Below the pieces are notes generated by a model, which ran no database searches, was not told the DNA's origin, and saw nothing but the letters and a program-made list of their open reading frames with translations. The position numbers were made by a program, and so were the translations under genes. Source: Chanos chanos (taxonomy: Eukaryota; Chordata; Actinopteri; Gonorynchiformes; Chanidae). Taken from it: 64,000 bases of DNA. The stretch covers positions 54,055,794 to 54,119,793 of the forward strand of contig NC_044495.1 of the NCBI RefSeq assembly GCF_902362185.1, read 5' to 3'. Below, piece by piece: positions 11,913 to 24,400 of the stretch. How positions within the stretch are numbered: position 1 is the stretch's first letter; every line of letters begins with the position of its first letter.

Positions 11913-14900
11913 CATGATGAGGTGTGAGAGATTCAAAGGAACGAGGTATGTCTGATGTTCAACTTGACCATCTTGTAGTTACAACTGCTTCAGTCTGATG
12001 TTCAACTTGACCATCTTGTAGTTACAACTGCTTCATTTGTTGGCAAGAAAAAGACTAAACCTGATCCCTGGCTGTAAAATAAAATGACAGCTTGAAGAAG
12101 TTTTTTTTTTCTCTTACCTCATGAAAGATTCTCTGTATTTATTCTAAGAATTATTGTTTTTCTCCACAATCTGGTAGAGCAGTCCACAGATTAGTGAAGT
12201 TCGCACAGATATGGAAGACCCAATAGTAACAGAGTTTGATGGAGGAGAAATGTTATTCACAAATGTTTGTACAACTGTTTCCCACTAACACTTTGCGTTG
12301 TAATGAACTGATTCAGCTTTCTGGGATTTCTCCACCTGGATTATTGAGCGTGCATCAATACATTTGTACACACACACCACTGTAATAGTACACCCAGGCT
12401 ACCTGCACAAATGTTATTTTTAAATTCAAGTTTTGTCAAATTCTGTGTCATCTTCTTACAAACAGATTCTGATTCTAGGGTGCAATGTAATGTTCAAAAG
12501 CGGTACTTTGACCTTTAGAACTACAACTGTTTGGGGGGGGGGGGGTGGTTGGGGGGGGGCTTATCCACAATGAGAATCCAAAAGCAGCTGTCCATGGCGC
12601 CTTGGATCTGAGTCTGTGATGACACAGAGAAGAACCGCAGTGCAACCCTCTGGTTTTTTGTTTTTTTTTTTTTTTTCCAATTCTGCTGCAGCAGTGTAAA
12701 TAGCTGAACATAATCCCTGCCTCCATGGGATTACCACTCAAACGTGGCTCTGAGATGGGGCTGTCAACATTCAGTCCTACCATGTAATCCCACATCTGAT
12801 CCCTCAGACTGAAGAAGGACTTCTCCCTCACCATGCTAATTATACAGCATAGAGAAGAGCCCAGATATTTCCATTCTGACATAAGAACTCTACAGTTCTA
12901 TTGTGATGAAGTATGACACATGGGACATGTTTTTTGTGAATGTGGTGACATTTAAAATCTGCACTGACAGCAGTATTTTCTGAATATTTTAAAGCAAAAG
13001 GAAAAAAAAAAAGTTAAATTACGTTTGACTGAGAACACGTTCACATTCCTTAAAGTTGGTAAGCGTCTGAAGCAAAATGTGAACTGGCCATAAAAAGATT
13101 TTCGGCGTTATTAAAAGTGTACTTAAAGTACTTTGATCTCACTATATTGCGGCGCACGGTGACGGTCCACCGGGAAAAACTAAGAGCAGAATGATTAAAA
13201 CGATGTGATTTAAGATGTTTCCATTTGCAGGCACCTAAAAAGGCAAAGAAAAGAGCTGAAGGGGCCAACTCCAATGTATTCTCTATGTTTGAGCAGGCGC
13301 AAATCCAGGAGTTCAAAGAGGTAAAGGCCCTGAAAAAAAAAAAACATTTTAATCTAAATATAAAAATGTGATTAACTTCTCTGTTACCGAGCTAGACTGT
13401 CTTCCCCCTACCTGGCTATTCACCAAGCAACAGTAGCCTCCTGTTACAGTTACTATAACTCCTTGACTGTTTGTGTGTGTTTGTGTTTGTCTTGAGTTCA
13501 GCTGCACTTGTGAATAATTTAGAGTCTGTCAGTGGCGATTAGAGCGGTGAGGTGATTTACACACTGAGCAGACACTGTCAGCTCTCTGAAACCTGGGCAG
13601 AAAATACACAGGGACACACATTCTTCTCCGATTCAAGTCAAGCATGGAAAGAGCAAACAAACAGGATAAACATGAGACTGATTCAGAGTGGCAGTGATAG
13701 GCACACATACATACGTGCATATGCATGCACACACACACAGACACACACACATACACACACACATACACACACACACACACAGACAGACACACACACACCC
13801 ACACATACACACACACACACACACATACACACACACACACACACACACATATAAGCTTACTCAATCTTTCTGTCTCCCATATACACATACAAATACCCAC
13901 TTAAACACACATTTACCATCACAAAGCAGATACAAAAAGAGAGGAACAGACATAAATCCGTACAGACTTCACAAGATAGGCAAAAGAAAGAGACCTATAC
14001 AGTTATAAAAGCGAATGGAGTAAACAGGTGGTGGATGGATGGAAAAGGATTACAGACTCATATTTTTTTGGTGTCTCTGACTATGAGTGAAAAATAGTTC
14101 TCACGCCCTCTCCTCTGACACAGGCCTTCACCATCATGGATCAGAACAGAGACGGGTTCATCGACAAGAACGACCTGCGAGACACATTTGCAGCACTGGG
14201 TGGGTTAACCAGGTCTCCTAACACAAGGATTCTCCTGCGTGTCACTGCATTTCCGCCCGGTGACCGTCTCACCAGACAGCCGCGTTGACCTCTGTGCTTG
14301 TTCCAACCGCAGGCCGGCTGAACGTGAAACAGGAGGAGATTGATGAGATGCTGAAGGAAGCCCCAGGACCAATCAACTTCACCGTTTTTCTCACCATGTT
14401 CGGAGAGAAGCTTAAGGGTAAGGGAACCACTCATCGCAAAGGCACGAAAGCGACGTCATCTTAATTTACATAACATAGGCAAATGTTTGGAAGCATACCT
14501 CTCGAAATCAAGACAATTTTAATACAGATTTGTACGTCTTAACAAAACTGAGGTTTGAGAGAAATGTTTCCAGGCCTTAGGGAGCACACAGCCTCTCACG
14601 CAGTCAGTTCAATCGTCACTTCGCCTGTGTCTATCACTAGGTGCCGATCCAGAGGAGACTATCCTCAACGCCTTTAAAGTTTTTGACCCTGAGGGAAAAG
14701 GGACCTTGAAGAAGGATTTGTGAGTGTGCAATCTTCTCCTTTACTCCCCTGGGATTAAACCGCACCGATTAAAACAGGCTCAAGTCCCTCAGTCTGCCTG
14801 TGTGGTGTGATAAAGTTTGTAAGAAAATGTGCTGGCTGCCCAGGGTCTGTTTCCTTCATATTTGGTGACTGAACCCACCATAGGATTAACAGTATACTGT

Positions 14901-15465
14901 GAAATATCAATATTACCTATAACAGCTAGACAGTGCAGGGGAGCTTGGGTAATGTTTACAGTAAGACTGTGTTAGGCTCTGTATAATGGCGGTAAAGGTT
15001 TACGTAGACTGACTGAAATCCTTTTCTTTTTCACAGTGTTACTGAGATGCTAACAACCCAAGCAGACAGATTTTCTCGAGAAGAGGTCTGAAAATGTTTT
15101 GCGGAGAAAACTAAATTATAGAGGCAGAGGCTTTTGCATTAAGAGGGCAATGTCAGTGTGTGTGTGCATGTCATTATGCATACACATACACACACACACA
15201 TATATACGTATACAAAATTGATATATGACATTGCCCTCTTAATGCAAAAGCCTCTATCAACCATAAATCTCATGAATCAAAATGTTTTGTGCGATTTTGA
15301 CATACGTAGTGGTTCACTAAAGGATCTTTTGAGCTATACTCAGTTGTCTGTCTTCTCTAGATGGAGCAGATGTTCACGGCTTTCCCACCAGACGTAGCTG
15401 GAAACCTGGACTACAAGAACCTGGTCTATATCATCACGCATGGGGAGGAGAAGGATCAGGAGTGA
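11700..15465 (+). CDS. myl10: Myosin regulatory light chain 10 (7 exons, 168 aa)
   Basis: Exons: 11700-11702 (the ATG alone), 13231-13320, 14124-14199, 14313-14417, 14641-14719, 15037-15085, 15361-15465. The 507 coding bases give 168 residues, the usual length for a regulatory light chain. The lysine-rich N-terminus is [12 protein letters not shown]; Ser15 before Asn-Val-Phe is the site that myosin light-chain kinase modifies in the family. The one well-formed EF-hand loop is at about residues 37-48 ([12 protein letters not shown]); the C-terminal half keeps [13 protein letters not shown] and ends [10 protein letters not shown]. The protein wraps the neck of myosin heavy chain and tunes contraction. 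[12 protein letters not shown] and EETIL fit MYL10 better than the fast-muscle paralogue MYLPF, and the cux1 neighbour agrees. The exon 6 donor (GTCTGA) is weak. AATAAA at 15588-15593 is a likely poly(A) signal. Confidence 0.93.
11877..11910. repeat. (TG)n microsatellite in myl10 intron 1
   Basis: About 17 TG units in a row, just after the myl10 first exon. Confidence 0.9.
11951..12036. repeat. Perfect 43-bp tandem duplication, two copies
   Basis: The 43-base unit starting TCTGATGTTCAACTTGACC at 11951 is repeated immediately from 11994 with only the last base differing. It lies in myl10 intron 1. The near-identity points to a recent slippage or repair event. Confidence 0.9.
13726..13851. repeat. 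Compound (CA)n microsatellite in myl10 intron 2
   Basis: About 125 bases of CA units broken by CAT, CAG and CCA variants. It produces long spurious open frames of Thr-His and Val-Cys on the two strands. Confidence 0.92.
15127..15254. mobile_element. Hairpin element with perfect 29-bp arms in myl10 intron 6
   Basis: The left arm 15127-15155 and right arm 15226-15254 are perfect reverse complements over 29 bases (gaggcttttgcatt... against ...aatgcaaaagcctc). The 70-base loop is itself partly self-complementary: a TG run near its left side faces a CA run in the middle. The sequence TATAGAGG lies outside the left arm and CCTCTATCA marks the right end, so the arms may extend a little with a short insertion. 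This looks like a small foldback or MITE-type element, but I could not define a clear target-site duplication and cannot name a family. Confidence 0.65.
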
Positions 15466-15587
15466 ATCTTCCTCCATCTGCTCCTCTTTTTCACTTTCTT
15501 CCGAAGCATCAGCACGTGCAAGAGTGAAAGCATAGACTGAGAGTAAAAGCATAAGTCATTATGTTTTTCACGAATAACTTCAATCAA

Positions 15588-15593
15588 AATAAA
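15588..15593 (+). promoter_or_regulatory. myl10: Poly(A) signal of myl10
   Basis: AATAAA 123 bases after the myl10 stop codon. A second AATAAA follows about 90 bases further on. Confidence 0.7.
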
Positions 15594-15825
15594 CACACAT
15601 CTAAAACATGAACAACTGATGGTTTGTATCTTTGCTTTTTTGAAGCTTTAAATGTTAAAATTTAAAGACGCTGTTAGTTTTTCAATAAATCGTGGTAGCA
15701 CTGGCATAAAATCAGTACTGCTGTCACTTTGCATTAGACAAGAAAACTGATCTGTACTGCCACCTAGTGTCACTCTAGCCATTTGAAAGCTACTCTTAAC
15801 AAATTACCTCAAATAACCTTTCTCT

Positions 15826-15970
15826 ACTGCGATGGACTGGCGACCTGTCCTGGGTGTTTCCCCGCCTTTCGCCCAATGAGCGCTGGGATAGGCTCCAGCA
15901 CTCCCCGTAATTAGGACACATGGCTCAGAAAACGAACGAACGAACGAACGAACGAACGAATGAATGAAAA
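15826..15970 (+). mobile_element. Teleost SINE/LINE 3' tail fragment with (CGAA)n end
   Basis: The segment with GATGGACTGGCGACCTGTCC, then CCCCGCCTTTCGCCCAATGA and GCTGGGATAGGCTCCAGCA, is the conserved 3' end found in many fish L2-type LINEs and the SINEs that share their tail. It finishes in a short tandem repeat (CGAA, then TGAA), as these elements usually do. Only the tail is present, so it is a truncated copy between myl10 and pptc7. Confidence 0.75.
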
Positions 15971-17384
15971 ATTCTCTTCTAGATATCGTTCTTAGGTACC
16001 ACATATTATCATAGGAATAACAGTCCAGCTGACTTTTGAGGTTGTTATTATTTAAACCAAGCTGAAATATGAATGGTCCACATGTCTTGTTTACACTATA
16101 AAGAAGATTAAAACTTAAGCGGAGAGAGTAACGTGTGTAACTCATTTCAGCACAGAGCTGCAACCACTAATTGACGTAATTAATTGTTTTATTGATTATA
16201 TAAGAATGATACACGAGAGAACGAAACATAAAATCACGTAAACTGTTTTAAGGGGTCACACGACAGATTTAATGAGAAAATTGTGTTAACAGTAGTATTG
16301 TTATATAACGCATACGTGTATCACGTGTATGCTCTATACCATTTGTAAGAATGGAAACCAGGAACACGTAATTGCTGAGTGCCGTATTAGTTGTGATACA
16401 CAGCAGGAAATGCCCGCTGGCAGAATGTGATTATCCAGGCTTTGACTGGGCTTTCCCAGTGGTTTGTTTTTTTGTTTAGTAGTTTGTCTGAGCTCTTTTT
16501 AATTGTTCCGACTAAGAACGCTTAAGTAGAAACAGGAGAATAGCTGTCTGTAAGGTCTGGCAGTTTTGTGGGACAGTATAAAAGAAGGATAGCAGGAACC
16601 TGTGGTGGGATGTAAAAAAAAGGCAGATCCATATACATTTTGACATAAGGGTTAGAAAACATCCACACATCTGTAATAGCCACCTCACTCCGAAGGAAAT
16701 ATAAGTCTATAAGACAACGCTGCGCCTAGACGTTGGTGTTAAAATATTTTTACGAGATAGAATAAGCCGTTTCCGCTCGAAAACATAAATAATGTCATTG
16801 AACGAGCATAACATTGAACAATTGATAGCGATGATTGTGACAAATAACATAATTACAATTACATATGATGATGACAAAGGCTTATTCCACTGTCTATTTG
16901 CTAAAGTTTTCGACAATTCTGTGTTAGTTTCCCCTGATTGTGGTTGTCTCTGACGCAAATAAATAATGGAAATATTACGACAATTTCAAGGCGCACTACG
17001 CTCAAGTGAACACAGGAGGGAGCCAGTCTAACACAGTTGCTCCCACGCAAAACGTCATGCACAGCTAATAGGCATTTTAAAGTTTGCAGGTTCAATGTCA
17101 GTGTGAGAATATTTTGAGCGACCATCACCTAAGATATTTAGGCTAAGAAAGCCAAACTTTAGGCCTACCATTAACACCATGTACACATTTATAACGTAAA
17201 ACAATACACGCATTAATTGCCTTAACACTTTGAACAGAGATTTTAAAAGTATGATTAAAATAATGTCACTGACATAAAATTAAAAAATGATTTATAGTCA
17301 AATGTACTAAGCTCACTGGCTGGAACATTTCGTCTGGGGCGGTCTGCGGGCAATTTTAGGGAGCTCGAATTGCGTAAGAACTCG
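15971..17384. other. Intergenic region between myl10 and pptc7
   Basis: AT-rich sequence with no supported gene on either strand. The right-hand part, from about 17.3 kb, becomes less AT-rich and should contain the pptc7 promoter. Confidence 0.5.
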
Positions 17385-17392
17385 TGACGTCA
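17385..17392 (+). promoter_or_regulatory. pptc7: Palindromic CRE (TGACGTCA) upstream of pptc7
   Basis: A perfect consensus CREB/ATF site lies about 415 bases upstream of the pptc7 start codon. Its use is an inference; only the sequence match is seen. Confidence 0.5.
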
Positions 17393-17805
17393 GAACGGTC
17401 ACAAGACTCTACTAGTTGGGTCTTTCGCAGTAGTTAGCTAACAGTGCAGAGATGTGGGCAAGGAAGCCTGCAGACAAGAACGATAATGGAACACAATGGA
17501 GGAACCGGTTCTGTGAAATAGCGTTGTATAAATAATTCCTTAACATTTTAGGTCTCGGGATACAGGATTGAAACCCTTAAAGGATTTATTTTTTATTGTT
17601 ATAACGTTGTCAAAGGCAGAGTAGTATATTATCGCGTGGCGTATTGTTTATTTATTAGGGTTGTTTTTTTTTTCAAATCGAACAACCAGTTTGGATGTTG
17701 TTCTGTGGCCAACAATAACTAAGCCGAGGCAGAACGTGGATCCCATCTTTTCTCGGCTAACTGGCCTTGTGGCTGGTTGACACAGTTGGGACCGGTGCTT
17801 AGGGG

Positions 17806-20800
17806 ATGTTGTCCGTACTCTCCTATGGTAGACTGGTTGCCAGGGCTGTCATCGGCGGTCTATCCCAGACAGACAGCCGCGATTACAGCCTGGTGACAGC
17901 AAGCTTTGGATTTGGGAAGGATTTTCGCAAAGGAATTCTCAAGAAAGGGATGTGCTATGGAGACGACGCTTGTTTCATTGCACGACACAGATCTGCCGAT
18001 GTCTTAGGTAAGTAAGGCTAGTTAGCTTGCTAGCTTTCATTCGACAGCCTACGCTCTGTTCCGTAACTTAAATGTTCCCTTTATTATAAGAAAAGAAATG
18101 TGTGTTTGACTAACTTAACACATCGAATGGATAATGTTAACAAGGTTTGGTATATTGTGGTGATACGGCATGACTGGTGCTTAAAGAGTGCTCGCTTTCC
18201 TGTGTGCCACATTGTGTAACATAATCGTTGTGGTGTCGGCTACAGTGACGGGGTTGCTCGCGATTTTCTACTTGATCTTATCTCTTTGAAAATACATCTG
18301 CCGTTCAATAATCAGCCACGGAGATAAGCGAACATGACAGACATGAAGGAAAAGAAATTTATCAGACTTCACGAGTGTTGGGACTTTCGCTAAACATGCA
18401 TTAGCGTAAGGATTCATGAGCTGGCAACAAAACAATAGTGACGTTTGCCTTTGTGGGCGTGATATTCATTTTCATCCAACCAGCTGCAACTGCTCTGCAT
18501 GTGACTGTTGTGAGGTTTTAGAAATATCTTTTATAGTCGCCGCTATAGAGTAAAATACCATTTATATTTCAAAACATATAGGAATGTTATGCTCAGAGTG
18601 TAAAAAAATGGCCATATTCAAACTGTTAAAGATCTTGACGGAAGCAGCTCGAGGAATCTGTAATGATGTTTCTAGAAAAACAGGTTGCCGTTGCTAACTG
18701 TGAGAGCTATTTGTCCGTTTGATTTGCGTCTTCGAATATTTGTACATATAGAACGTTTTGTACCTAAGAGGTCAGAGGGGTCATCTCGGGGGCTGCCCGG
18801 AGAAATCACTTTGTCTTAGCCGCAGTAATGCAGTCCTGTTTATAGACCTTTGAAGTTATCAAACAAGCAGTACGTCACAGATTACAAATGCGTACAACAC
18901 TGTTCTCAAAATAACTTTTTCACACAGTTCTCGAATGTATAATGAGCAAACAACTTCTGTCACGAAATACTAGGTGACGATGGACTAAAAAGAATGTTGG
19001 CGTTGTACCACATTTAAGAACACTAGAGGACGGTAAGATGGTACAAAGGCGGTAATGGACACAGTAGCGTAAAGGCCTCGTTTGCCTAAAGAACAAAAGC
19101 CCATTGTGTACTTTGGTGTGTTGTCTTTACGGATTAAATTAATATTGCAACACTACTGCTTTCAAATATTAAAGATGTTCTATTAACCAGTAGCTCTACA
19201 TCTATCATACCCATTTGACAGTATCGATATAAATAATAACTGCAGTATTCGGTAGTATTTCAGTGTGGTTAGGTTCCACAAAGTATAACAAGGTCTCATA
19301 ACTGTCCTTTATCTGTGTGTTGATTGGTGAATGAAGGTTTAATGTTAGATAACACATTGTAATAATCGAATTGATGATCTAATATAATCCATGACAATCC
19401 GATTAATGTTTTTAAATGAATAGACTATATCCAAGATCATTTGTCTGTAGAGAGGCAGACTGATTTTAATGGCATCGTGTCACCAGGTCACACCCCATCG
19501 TAGATATCCTTGTTGGCCAAACTGCCTAGACCTACTTGGCACATACTCTTACTGATCTTACACAAGGCAAATTAACCTAATTAATCCACCTGTAAAGCAG
19601 ATGAGTACTGATGCCTGAAGGCTTCTTGTACTGATTTAAGTGGAAGCTGAGCTGAAAGGTTTTTTGTTATCTCTAAAGGCACTGTTTAAAAAGGTGTTTA
19701 CTCTTAGTTTGAGGATAGTATACATTTCGTGATGTAGTAAATTAACAGAATCTGACAAAAGAGGAGGCAACTGCGTGCTCAAAATGTTTTGTGCAAGAAG
19801 TGAATGTTGGTTTTGAAATTCTCTAATCTTCTCTCGATGTCTCTTTCACTCACTTCGGTAAGTAGCTTTGCATACGACATTTGCAGCACTGCAATCGATA
19901 GCAAAACCCAGAGGAGATGCAGGTTGACAGAGACTTGCCTTGTATGGAAACCTAAGAGGATTCCTGCATTGTGTCTGTGGAGCCTTTTGGAGGAACTGCC
20001 TTTCTTGGAAAAGTTTCCAAAAGGGATACAAGCCATGAGGTTATGAGGGTGGAGTGGTGGCTATGTGCCACAACATTCTTTCTCGATTTATGGACATTTT
20101 TCCTCACTCATTTAGCGTGATCATAAAAATAAACATGAGCCCTCCTCCCTCACTAGGTATGAGTTCTCAGAGAGATCTCACTGGATGACGCCTCCCTTCT
20201 CCTGTTGTCGATTCTATTCACAAGTCTCCCAGAGTTGTACATGTGTGAAAACACAATTTGATACCTCTCGGTTGACCGCACTGAAGCAGTAGAATAAAAA
20301 TCTGTTATCGTGAGAATATCAACCTATGTGCTTTCAAGATTATGAATCTTATAAAAGCAACTATAATCACAAGTATCAAAACGGACTGCAGAACACTTCC
20401 CAGTTTTTTTTTGTTTTTTTTTTTGCTTTTTTTTTCCCAGCATTCAGCAATGTGTTCATATTTTGCCTATGAAACACATGTTTATTGTAGTAGCTGTGTT
20501 TTCATTTGCAGTCCCGACCGTTCAAAACCAACAAACTCTTCCTTTTTCCAATAGGTGTAGCGGATGGAGTGGGTGGTTGGCGTGACTACGGGGTCGACCC
20601 CTCCCAGTTCTCTGGGACCCTGATGAGAACGTGTGAACGGCTGGTCAAAGAGGGACGTTTCGTACCTAGCAACCCAGTGGGCATCCTCACAACCAGCTAC
20701 TATGAGCTCCTTCAGAACAAAGTACCTCTATTAGGTGAGTGCACTACCATTGTCTGGTTCATAGAGGTAGAAACTAATTATTAAGATGTAAGAACAGTGC

Positions 20801-21370
20801 ACACAAATGAATAGCCTGCAGCTATTCAGGGAAAATTATAGGTTGTAGCTTTTGTTAAGTTGATGGGTCTAAATGTGAAAACACATTGAAAGGTGTAAAA
20901 ATAAACTCAAGAGCAGCTGTTTGTTGGTGAAACACTGTCATTTGCGTGTTTTTCAGATAGGTTTTTTTTTTTTTTTGGAGACTTTTTTTAAATTGCTCGG
21001 TTGATGCTGATATTTAAAAGTCATAATAATACACATCCTGTAAAACCGATCCAAATCCATTTGCTTTTCATCTGATCTCGGGGCAGCTGATCCCACTTAG
21101 ACCCACTCTCCTTTGTTAGGCTACACTGACTGAAGTGAATAACAGTTCATTGTCACAAGAAATTGCTGGGAGGCTTGTCCAGACTGTACAGATACAGACA
21201 GCAGTTATGTATTAGCGGTATGAGTCATAGAGAGACTCTCCACAGGCCTTTGTGTGTCGTGAGTTTTGAATCTGAGGCAATGCTTCTTTCTGTTAAGGCG
21301 ATTGCATGCGTCGATATGCTTCCGCTATTCACTGCTTGCACCAACATGTGGGTTTAAGTAAACACATTCA

Positions 21371-21405
<35 letters not shown>

Positions 21406-24400
21406 CAGAAGAACGAAAGAAGAAAGAATGAATAGCATGTCCAAGGTCTGTAACTTTCCACCTCGGGAGTTTTCCAGCACTACGGTATTGTTTAGGCGTT
21501 TTATTTTTCCTGAACTATGTAGTAAATGTTGTCTCTGATGGGATGGAGCGTTCTGCCAAAGAGCAGGTCATGCTCTGACAAAATGAGTCACTCGCCGCAC
21601 TACTTTGATTGAAAGTGTATGGAGTTTGTTTTGTGGTCGAGATGATTCATCTGTTCCAGAGTTTAGGCAGACATTTTCTGTTTTTGACCAATTATCGCAG
21701 GAGTTCTGGTTGAAACTCTACAGAAAGACCTCACATGACACACATTTGGCTCTTTTTATGGTCAAAAGGGACTTTTTGGGCCCAAAGTCCCTTTTTGTGT
21801 CCTCCCAAGAAGCGGCCAAAACGACAAAATAATCGTTAGGCTGGTAAAAAAAAAAAAAAGGCAGGCTAACTGTATGATTTTCTGTACTTTTGCCTACATC
21901 ATTGTGATATCTTTTTTTTTTTTGATGTGGTTTCTCAGGAAGCAGTACAGCCTGCATAGTTGTACTGGACAGGCAGAGCCATCGCCTCCATACGGCAAAC
22001 CTGGGTGATTCGGGGTTCCTCGTGGTAAGGGGCGGTGAAGTGGTGCATCGGTCTGACGAACAGCAGCACTATTTCAACACCCCGTTCCAGCTCTCCATCG
22101 CACCCCCTGAGGCTGAGGGCTCGGTACTCAGCGACAGGTATGACAACCCCTCCATTGTGGCTTTAATACTGTGGCTTTGCAAGCAGAGATTCTCCGCTGG
22201 TGCTTCAATGAAACATAATCCTGGCTTGGAACGGAAGAGTGTGATTAGCTACTCGCGCTAAGGGCTTTTAATGTTAGCTTGGCTGGATTAATGTCCCCTG
22301 TCGGTGGGAAGTGAACTGTTAGGCAGAGAAGGTTCTCTGCAACCGGCAAAATGATGAAACACTTTGCCCGTTGGTGACCAACTCTCGCTGTCTCACAAGG
22401 GTTCGCCTTCTCAAAGCGCTCATCAAAAATTAAGAAACAATCCAGGGTACGGTTTGCCGTCGCTTAACCTGGGTTATCTTAAATGGAACTGGCAGATGTC
22501 AACGAGGTCACACGTTACGAGGGCAATGGTGGCCATGTGCCGCCTTCCACCTCATTCCAGTGGTGTGCCAAGATCTTTGCCGTGTCTGGTCACCGGGGAA
22601 TTGTGTGGGAGGAGGATCGTATTGGATGACTGCCAATACATAGTATTCGTCCAAAGTCTAATCACCTCGGGAGGGGGGCGGACTAGAAGCCCTCTCAGTA
22701 TCGACCAATCCGGTTTCTCTTACAGCTGCTGTTTTTTTGCCCTTTGTACTGTTACAGACTGAGTAGTTCTGAGAGCATCACGTGTATCTGTGGCTTCTAG
22801 GCACTGAACCCAAATAATTTTTTCTCCCCCTTTTTGAGAAACTCTGCACCCTTACAGTAAAACAAAAAGCTGACTAAATTAGGTGGAACAAGTCTTCTCG
22901 TAGAAACCCATATTGTCTGAGCCTTCACAATAAGCTGCCTTACTTGATTTTTGCAGTTTTTGACTCATGCTTGACATGTATACTTAGGAGTAAAAAACGA
23001 AGATAATCTCACTAAGCACATACTACTATAACTATATACCACAAAGACAGTTCCATCGCATGAGCAGTGAAGCTTCAGCCTTGGACAGAACTGATGTCTG
23101 TCCAATAGGTAGGCCAGTAGAGTGATGTGCTTCGCTGCCAGATGTTCTGTGCTTCATACTCGGGGCTGTATCCATAATACTTTAATCTGCTCTACTTTTT
23201 TCTTTTTTTTGTCCTATTCCAGAAGCATGTACAGCATCACTTTTAAATCTTTGTGAAAATTGTGTATAAACTTTAAATGGGAGACCTGTTACAAGGTTGT
23301 TTTTTTTTGTCAAAGTTTTAAGCACAAAGTACATGAAAGCTTTCCAGGAACTGAACTTGATGCCTGAGTGGTGATCCTGCCTCTATGTATCCTCTGTGCA
23401 TTTCTCCGTAGTACAAGGACTGCTTTTTTCCAAAGAAAACCTAACGATAGTTTTTATTTTCAATCTGGTGCCCTTCTTTGACCACTACTCTGTGAGGTAG
23501 AGATGATTTCTTGTGTGTAATAACAGGTCCTTGTTAAAGAGGCATAGTCTGTAGTTTGTACTGAAACGCACCGCAATAATGCCCAAAACCTCCAAAACCA
23601 AAATTTATGGACATATCACATAAAAGAGGGGGACACAGAACCTCGTTTGCTAAAGTCTGTTTGAAGACGTAACCCAACCTCTTTTTAATTATTTCTTTTT
23701 TTAAGTCCTTGTCATAACGTTTAAAACTTACAAAATACTTATACATCAATGGTTTCTATGACAAAGAGGAAAACTGTACAGATTTTTGGAGCGCAGAGGG
23801 GGGAAAAAAAACCAAGCCTCCGTCATAACCGTGGTCTAAGCAGACCACAAACAGTGCGCCTGCATTTTAGGCACAAACGGTAGGAAATGATGTGTAGACC
23901 CTTAGCCGCCTGAGGATGAGGGAAGTGGAGCTTGTGGCTAAGCTTACAGGGTTTCACAAGGCCCAGACACAAGCGATTTCTGTGGCACACCATGTGGGCG
24001 AGCCAACCCAAAGGATGTCAGGGATGGCTGGACTCGGCCGCAACCTGGTTAGACTAAGCAGGGCGCAGTGAGGAGGAGGAAGGGAAGGTTAAGCGGTGCA
24101 GGAAACCGTATTATCCTTCTGAACCAAACCGTACGCTCCACAGACGTCTTCTGTCAATATTCAAATGTTGCAAACACGAAGGCGAGAGTTCTCTCAAAAA
24201 AATAAGGATAATGTTTTATGATTTATAGCTTTTTTTTTTCTTACAAACTGATTTAGGTCCATACTTGAAGAAATCCTGAACAGTAAAGATGAAGAGGAAG
24301 AGCATGTTTTTGCTCTTTAGATAACTCTGAAAAACGTCTTTCCGTTGAACTTTGACAAAGCTTTTGCTTTTGTTGGCTGACACTTAATCTCTCCAAAAAC

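Noticed and set aside
12475-12882. Minus-strand frame of 135 codons
   Set aside because: It runs through a poly-G and a poly-T tract within myl10 intron 1 and shows no family resemblance; no homologous exon pattern.
13529-14008. Long open frames rich in Val-Cys or Thr-His on both strands
   Set aside because: They are translations of the CA/TG microsatellite in a myl10 intron; the same kind recurs at 61.2-61.8 kb and near 5.6 kb.
23770-24110. A more GC-rich stretch in pptc7 intron 3 with a small GTGGTCT/AGACCAC hairpin
   Set aside because: No open frame of note, no known RNA fold and no repeat family I can name; probably ordinary intron or an unrecognised old repeat.
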